From Desulfurococcales archaeon (GTDB taxonomy: Archaea > Thermoproteota > Thermoprotei_A > Sulfolobales > Desulfurococcaceae), in the NCBI GenBank assembly GCA_015522345.1, contig WAML01000188.1, positions 1 to 18,206 of the forward strand: DNA of 18,206 bases. The letters are read 5' to 3'. Of this stretch, positions 14,042 to 18,206 are shown piece after piece (the stretch's first letter is position 1; each line of letters starts with the position of its first letter). The notes under the pieces are model-generated. The model saw nothing but the letters and a program-made list of their open reading frames with translations, ran no database searches and was not told where the DNA came from. Made by a program: the position numbers and the translations under genes.

Positions 14042-14410
14042 ATGAATGAGCTAAGAATATTAATTGCAGATGATTCAAAGTTTATGAGGAAATTGATAAG
14101 AAAGATCATAGAAGGTCTAGGACATAGAGTAATTGGAGAGGCATCAAATGGGGAAGAACTAATATCATTACTGGAATCAATAAAGCCCGATATTATATTC
14201 TTAGACATAAATATGCCGGAAATGGATGGTCTAAAAGCACTCAAGTATATCAGACAAAAAGTTCCTGAAGCAAAAGTGATTATTGTATCAGCACTAGCCC
14301 AAGACAGCGTTATAGAAGAAGCTAAGAAACTAGGTGCTTTACACTTCATTTCAAAGCCATTTACAGTGAATAAATTTAGAGAGGCGATCGAAATTGCCGC
14401 TAAAGGATAA
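14042..14410 (+). CDS. cheY: CheY response regulator
   Basis: 122-aa single-domain receiver. The acidic pocket is D10-D11 with phospho-acceptor D55 in FLDINMPEMDG. S83 stands at the switch Thr/Ser position (IIVSALAQ), F102 at the aromatic switch position and K105 in the SKPF motif, so it should be a fully working CheY. In archaea, phospho-CheY acts on the archaellum motor through CheF/ArlC-type adaptors, none of which is in this window. The ATG at 14042 has GGTGAT 5 nt upstream. The gene overlaps the start of cheB by 17 nt, so the two are translated together. It probably receives phosphate from the P1 of the long CheA, which carries a P2 docking domain. Confidence 0.97.
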   Translation: MNELRILIADDSKFMRKLIRKIIEGLGHRVIGEASNGEELISLLESIKPDIIFLDINMPEMDGLKALKYIRQKVPEAKVIIVSALAQDSVIEEAKKLGALHFISKPFTVNKFREAIEIAAKG

Positions 14411-15485
14411 TAAAGTAAGAGTTTTAATCGTTGATGACTCGCGTTTAATGAGAACAGTGCTAAAGAAGGCATTAGAAAAAGACCCTAGTATAGAAGTTGT
14501 TGGTGAAGCAAAGAATGGCGAAGAAGCAGTACGTTTAACCCATGAGTTATCACCTGATGTAATAATTATGGATGTTGTAATGCCTAGAATGGATGGTATA
14601 ACAGCCATAAGAAAGATAATGAGCGAGAAACCTACTCCAATACTAGTCTTCAGCTCAATTACCCAACAAGGGGCTAAAGCCACTATAGAAGCATTCGAAG
14701 CAGGTGCATTAGAAGTAATACCTAAGCCTGGCGGCATGCCTACGGTACTAGACCTTGGAGAATTAGAAAAAGAACTAATAAGGAAAGTAAAGACCCTGGC
14801 TACAGTAGGTCGTATAAAACTGATTGCACGCACAACTCTTAGATCCTTATCTAAAAAGAAGAAAGAAACACGGCAATACGCACAAGTATTCTCAGTCCTA
14901 GCAGCTTCAACAGGTGGTCCACAAACACTCATGAGCGTTGTGTCAAGACTATCAGCTAAAATACCAGCTGGATACCTTGTTGTACAACACATGCCTCCAC
15001 TATTCACTAAAAGCTTCGCTGACAGATTAAACTCGATCTCAGAGATAAACTTCAAAGAAGCTAGTGAAGGAGATGAAGTACTCGCCGGCCATGGCTATGT
15101 AGCTCCAGGAGGATATCATATGGTTGTACGTATGCGGAAAGGCAAGCTAGTAATAGAGTTAGATAGAGGTCCTAAAGTACATGGAGTAAGACCAGCTGCT
15201 GATGTAACGCTTAAATCTGTTGCAGAAACTGTAGGAAGACATACTGTTGTAGCAGTATTTACTGGTATGGGATGTGATGGAGCCGAGGGCTCATGCCTCG
15301 TTAGACGTGCTGGTGGGTACATTATTGCGCAAGACGAGAAAACAAGTATAGTATGGGGTATGCCACGATGCGTTATAGAGAAAGGATGTGCAGATAAAGT
15401 TCTTTCTCTACACCAAATACCTTTTGAAATCAATAAAGTTCTTATGAAGAAACTCCGTGAAAAACAGGTGAGTGTGTATGTTTGA
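14394..15485 (+). CDS. cheB: CheB chemotaxis methylesterase (receiver + esterase)
   Basis: 363-aa protein-glutamate methylesterase/deamidase that removes methyl groups from chemoreceptors for adaptation. The N-terminal receiver (about 7-130) has D14-D15, phospho-acceptor D60 in IIMDVVMPRMDG, and K111 in the IPKP motif. A linker follows (about 131-162), then the esterase domain with triad S172 (LAASTGGP), H199 (VVQHMPP) and D295 (GMGCDG). All key residues are intact. The start is TTG, supported by GAGGCGATC ending 4 nt upstream; no ATG is available in frame before the receiver. It overlaps cheY by 17 nt and cheA by 8 nt. The matching methyltransferase CheR is not in the window. Confidence 0.96.
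   Translation: MPLKDNKVRVLIVDDSRLMRTVLKKALEKDPSIEVVGEAKNGEEAVRLTHELSPDVIIMDVVMPRMDGITAIRKIMSEKPTPILVFSSITQQGAKATIEAFEAGALEVIPKPGGMPTVLDLGELEKELIRKVKTLATVGRIKLIARTTLRSLSKKKKETRQYAQVFSVLAASTGGPQTLMSVVSRLSAKIPAGYLVVQHMPPLFTKSFADRLNSISEINFKEASEGDEVLAGHGYVAPGGYHMVVRMRKGKLVIELDRGPKVHGVRPAADVTLKSVAETVGRHTVVAVFTGMGCDGAEGSCLVRRAGGYIIAQDEKTSIVWGMPRCVIEKGCADKVLSLHQIPFEINKVLMKKLREKQVSVYV
15466..15472 (+). promoter_or_regulatory. Ribosome site deciding the start of the long cheA
   Basis: AGGTGAG ends 5 nt before the ATG at 15478. This favours that ATG over the in-frame GTG at 15472, which lies inside the ribosome site itself. Confidence 0.7.
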
Positions 15486-17709
15486 AGGTGATAGAGAATT
15501 TATTGAAATATTTGTAGAAGAAGCAATGGATTTCATTGAAAATCTAAACTACTTAATACCAAAGTTAGAGAAAGAACCTCAAAATAAGGAAGTAATTAAC
15601 GAAATATTTAGGATAATGCATAGCCTAAAGGGTAATGCTGCAACACTTGGCATAAATGAGATCTCTGAAATAGCTCATAAGGCTGAAGACTTACTAGACT
15701 TAGTTAGGAAAGATAGAGTAGAAATTAATAAAAAGATTATTGATGTACTTTATAGAGTTGCCGACACATTATCAAAGCTCCTAGACGAACTTTCTACAAA
15801 AGGAATGATAGAATCCGACACCACTGATATAATAAAGGAGATACAGAACATTATTACATCAATAGAGGGCGAAAAAATAAGTGAATCTAGTAGTGGTGAA
15901 CAAAGCACCGAAACCAGGTCAGGGTCTATAAAAGATGAAAACTATGTTAAAGAAATAGAAAAAGAAGCTGAATCAGCCCTAGAATTTCTAAGATCATTTA
16001 AACCAGGAGAAACAGGGAATCTGGAAGCTACAACTGAGATAGAGAATGTTATAAAGGATGTGGGGCTTCTACAACCATCTCCTAAGGATGAGGAAAAAGA
16101 ATCTGTAGAACCACCAGTTTCTAAAGAGGAGTGGAGTCCGCCCAAAGACTTGTATAATCTAACGGATATGGAAAAACAGAAATTAGCTGAAACTCTTGCT
16201 AAAGGCTATAACTTATATGTGTTAAGACTAAAGTTTACCGACGCCTCTATGCTTGTAATAAGATATTTCCAAGCACTCCAGAAACTTGGTGAAAGAGGCG
16301 ATATCATAAAGACTATCCCCTCTGGACAAGACGTTATAAAGAAGTCAACAGACACGATATATGTGCTCATTGGTGTAAAGAAGCTTGAAGATCTAGAAGA
16401 CGCTATTAAGGAGATAAACGACCTTGCAGAATATAATCTGAAGAAAGTAGATGCGAGTGAACTAGGTGTAGATGTTACGAGCATAACCGTACAAAAACCT
16501 GTTGATACAATATCGGAGTTAGAGAGTTTATTCAAGAAAATAGAGGAAGTAGAAGAAACCCCCACTTCCGAAACCGAGTCTCCCGATTCAAAGAAATTAG
16601 AGGAAGTAAGAGTTAACGTAAAGAGTTTAGACGTGCTATTCAATCTAGCAGGAGAACTAGTTCTCGTAAAAAGCAGACTTCTATCAATAGCTAATCAATA
16701 CGATATACAGCCATTAAAGGAAGTATTAGTTACATTTGAAAGACTGGTTAATGAACTACAGAACGAAATTATGCAAATGAGACTAGTCCCTCTACACCAC
16801 ATATTCAAGAGACTCCCTAGATTAGTTAGTGAGTACTCTGAGAAATACAATAAGGAAGTAGATATCTATTACGAGGGTGGAGAGATAGCCCTAGATAGAA
16901 AAGTTCTTGAAGAACTGGCTAATCCCTTATTCAAAGTAATAGAGATAATGATTAGAGACGACATAGAAGATCCTGAGACAAGAAAGAAGAAAGGAAAGCC
17001 ATCAATAGGTACGGTGAAAGTCATAGCATATAGAGAAGGAAATCATGTAATAATAACTATAGAATCGGACGGAAGAGGCATGGATCCGGAAGAAATAACT
17101 AGAAGAGCTGTTGAATTGGGATTAATTCCTGCTTCCACAATAGAGAAAATGACTACAGAAGAAATGCTAATGTTGGTTACTCTTCCAGGATTTTCTCTAA
17201 AGAATAACATGTGGAGTGGTTTTGATGAAGTAAAACATAGTATAGAGTCAATGGGAGGTTCTATGGAGATTCATAGTAAGGTTGATGAAGAATTGAAGGT
17301 AATGTTTAAGATACCAGTTAGCATGGCAACACTAAGGGCCTTACTCGTAAAACTAGGAGAGCACGTATACGCTATCCCAGTATCAGTTGTATCCACTACT
17401 ATGAAGATAGAGAATTTAAATGATATAGGTTCGTCGAAGGTAATTAAGTACCAAGGGAAACTCATAGCTATACATGACTTAGCCCAGTTACTGAACGTGC
17501 ACAATGGAGGGACTTCTAAGAATTATATCGTAATAATCGAGAAACAGGGTAAGTATGTAGGATTTAGTGTAGATGAAATATTAGGGCAAGAGGATATCGT
17601 TGTTAAGCCGCTGAATAAGCTTCTATCCAATGTAAAGGGCTTTTCAGGAGCTACAATACTTGGTGATGGAAAAGTATGTTTGATTATAGATCCTACATCA
17701 CTTATATAG
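15478..17709 (+). CDS. cheA: CheA with intact P1 and P2 but degenerate kinase domain
   Basis: 743-aa CheA from the ATG at 15478. P1/HPt (about 1-105) has IMHSLKGNAATLG with phospho-His H48, K51 and G52. A charged linker follows (about 130-225). About 238-325 resembles P2, the CheY/CheB docking domain. About 375-440 is P3 (FNLAGELVLVKSRL, IMQMRLVPLHHIF). P4 (about 465-612) is in place but damaged: the N box, normally HxxRNAxDHG, has K486, E489, I490 for the Mg-binding Asn, R493 and D494-D495. G1 keeps DGRGMD but has S530 for the first Asp, and G2 has lost two of three glycines (MWSGFDEV). The PGFS segment remains. P5 (about 613-743) is complete. It is probably a phosphotransfer substrate and scaffold, not an active ATPase. 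Overlaps cheB by 8 nt. Confidence 0.94.
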   Translation: MFEGDREFIEIFVEEAMDFIENLNYLIPKLEKEPQNKEVINEIFRIMHSLKGNAATLGINEISEIAHKAEDLLDLVRKDRVEINKKIIDVLYRVADTLSKLLDELSTKGMIESDTTDIIKEIQNIITSIEGEKISESSSGEQSTETRSGSIKDENYVKEIEKEAESALEFLRSFKPGETGNLEATTEIENVIKDVGLLQPSPKDEEKESVEPPVSKEEWSPPKDLYNLTDMEKQKLAETLAKGYNLYVLRLKFTDASMLVIRYFQALQKLGERGDIIKTIPSGQDVIKKSTDTIYVLIGVKKLEDLEDAIKEINDLAEYNLKKVDASELGVDVTSITVQKPVDTISELESLFKKIEEVEETPTSETESPDSKKLEEVRVNVKSLDVLFNLAGELVLVKSRLLSIANQYDIQPLKEVLVTFERLVNELQNEIMQMRLVPLHHIFKRLPRLVSEYSEKYNKEVDIYYEGGEIALDRKVLEELANPLFKVIEIMIRDDIEDPETRKKKGKPSIGTVKVIAYREGNHVIITIESDGRGMDPEEITRRAVELGLIPASTIEKMTTEEMLMLVTLPGFSLKNNMWSGFDEVKHSIESMGGSMEIHSKVDEELKVMFKIPVSMATLRALLVKLGEHVYAIPVSVVSTTMKIENLNDIGSSKVIKYQGKLIAIHDLAQLLNVHNGGTSKNYIVIIEKQGKYVGFSVDEILGQEDIVVKPLNKLLSNVKGFSGATILGDGKVCLIIDPTSLI

Positions 17710-17717
17710 TCTCAAAT

Positions 17718-17725
17718 GGGGGTGA
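17718..17725 (+). promoter_or_regulatory. Ribosome site deciding the start of the second cheW
   Basis: GGGGGTGA lies 6 nt before the ATG at 17732. The in-frame ATG at 17726 directly abuts this site, with no spacing, so 17732 is preferred. Confidence 0.65.
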
Positions 17726-17731
17726 ATGGGT

Positions 17732-18157
17732 ATGGGCAAAGAATTACAAATACTTGTTTTCACCCTCGGTAAACAATACTGGGGGCTAAATATACTAGAC
17801 GTGAGAGAAGTTGTAAAAATAAAGAGTTATACACCAGTCCCAGGAGCCCCACAGTATATACTTGGAGTCTTCAATTTGAGAGGACAAATAGTACCATTAA
17901 TTGATATCTCGATGTTCTTAAATATAGCCAATAGTAATGGATTAAGAGAAGCTGTAATAATAAACCATGACAACGAGCTCATAGGCATAGCTGTAGAAGA
18001 CGTTGTTGGAGTAGCTAGAGTAGCAGAAGATAGAATACTCCCACCACCAAATGAGGTAGGAGACCACGTTAGAGGAGTAATAGAGACGCCAGGTAGAGTA
18101 GTTAGTGTAATAGATTTAAAGAGAATACTAGAGAAAATCTCCACCCAACAACAATAA
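17732..18157 (+). CDS. cheW: CheW adaptor protein (second copy)
   Basis: 141-aa compact CheW. ELQILVFTLGKQYWGLNI is followed by DVREVVKI, VPGAPQYILGVFNLRG (conserved R50) and QIVPLIDISMFLNI, a closer match to the consensus NLRGxxVPxIDL than the first copy. The second half has IGIAVEDVVGVARV and ends VVSVIDLKRILEKI. It starts 22 nt after the long cheA, with a strong ribosome site. It is shorter and more canonical than the first CheW and clearly diverged from it, so the two may serve different receptors or different CheA partners (inference). It is the last gene in the window; a T-rich stretch follows. Confidence 0.95.
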   Translation: MGKELQILVFTLGKQYWGLNILDVREVVKIKSYTPVPGAPQYILGVFNLRGQIVPLIDISMFLNIANSNGLREAVIINHDNELIGIAVEDVVGVARVAEDRILPPPNEVGDHVRGVIETPGRVVSVIDLKRILEKISTQQQ

Positions 18158-18163
18158 ATGAAG

Positions 18164-18200
18164 ACTTTTTATATTCATTAACAAATATTTTTCTCCTCTC
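18164..18200 (+). terminator. T-rich stretch after the last cheW, possible operon end
   Basis: After the TAA at 18155-18157 come a TTTTT run (18166-18170) and a second T-run plus pyrimidine-rich tract (18188-18200). This resembles archaeal T-rich terminators, so the operon may end here. There is no hairpin, and the window ends too soon to be sure. Confidence 0.4.
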
Positions 18201-18206
18201 TTATAC

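Noticed and set aside
14351..15055. 234-codon frame opposite cheY/cheB
   Set aside because: Antisense shadow of well-conserved receiver and esterase domains; no ribosome site or recognisable motif.
1..18206. tRNA, rRNA, insertion sequence or integrase
   Set aside because: Intergenic stretches were scanned by eye for tRNA-like arms, transposase motifs and terminal repeats; none could be supported.

Overview
The window looks like part of an AT-rich archaeal genome, probably from a hyperthermophile. Arginine is mostly AGA/AGG and isoleucine mostly ATA. Many starts are GTG or TTG, and ribosome sites are close matches to GGTGAT, the complement of the archaeal 16S 3' end. TATA-like boxes sit upstream of several genes. 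I lean towards a Thermoproteota (crenarchaeal-type) lineage, but no marker in the window settles the phylum.

Bases 1-9250 hold ordinary metabolic and transport genes in short units. They are a MATE exporter, an EamA/DMT exporter, RidA (-), a short-chain dehydrogenase (-), an aldo/keto reductase (+), an unrecognised 134-aa protein (+), deoxyribose-phosphate aldolase DeoC (-), a DUF89/ARMT1-like metal phosphatase (+), a tandem-GNAT protein (-) and a second MATE exporter (-).

Bases 9508-18157 are a chemosensory cluster of two divergent units around a 316-bp control region (12024-12339). That region carries several 17-bp inverted repeats and other short repeats. The leftward unit is a CheA-like kinase with no phosphotransfer (P1) domain, then a membrane chemoreceptor (MCP) with almost no extracellular part. 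The rightward unit is a 72-aa helical protein, CheW, a 69-aa coiled-coil protein, a ParA/MinD-like ATPase, CheY, CheB, a 743-aa CheA and a second CheW. The genes are tightly spaced or overlapping and have strong ribosome sites.

The main discovery is a division of labour between the two CheA proteins. The long one has a P1 domain with a phosphorylatable His and a P2 domain, but its ATP-binding domain has lost the N-box Asn and most of the G2 glycines. The short one has intact N, G1 and G2 boxes but no P1. They probably work as a pair, the short protein phosphorylating the P1 of the long one, by analogy with CheA3/CheA4 of Rhodobacter sphaeroides. The embedded ParA-like ATPase and coiled-coil partner suggest active positioning or segregation of the receptor array. 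CheR, CheC, CheD and archaellum genes are not in the window, so the pathway must be completed elsewhere.
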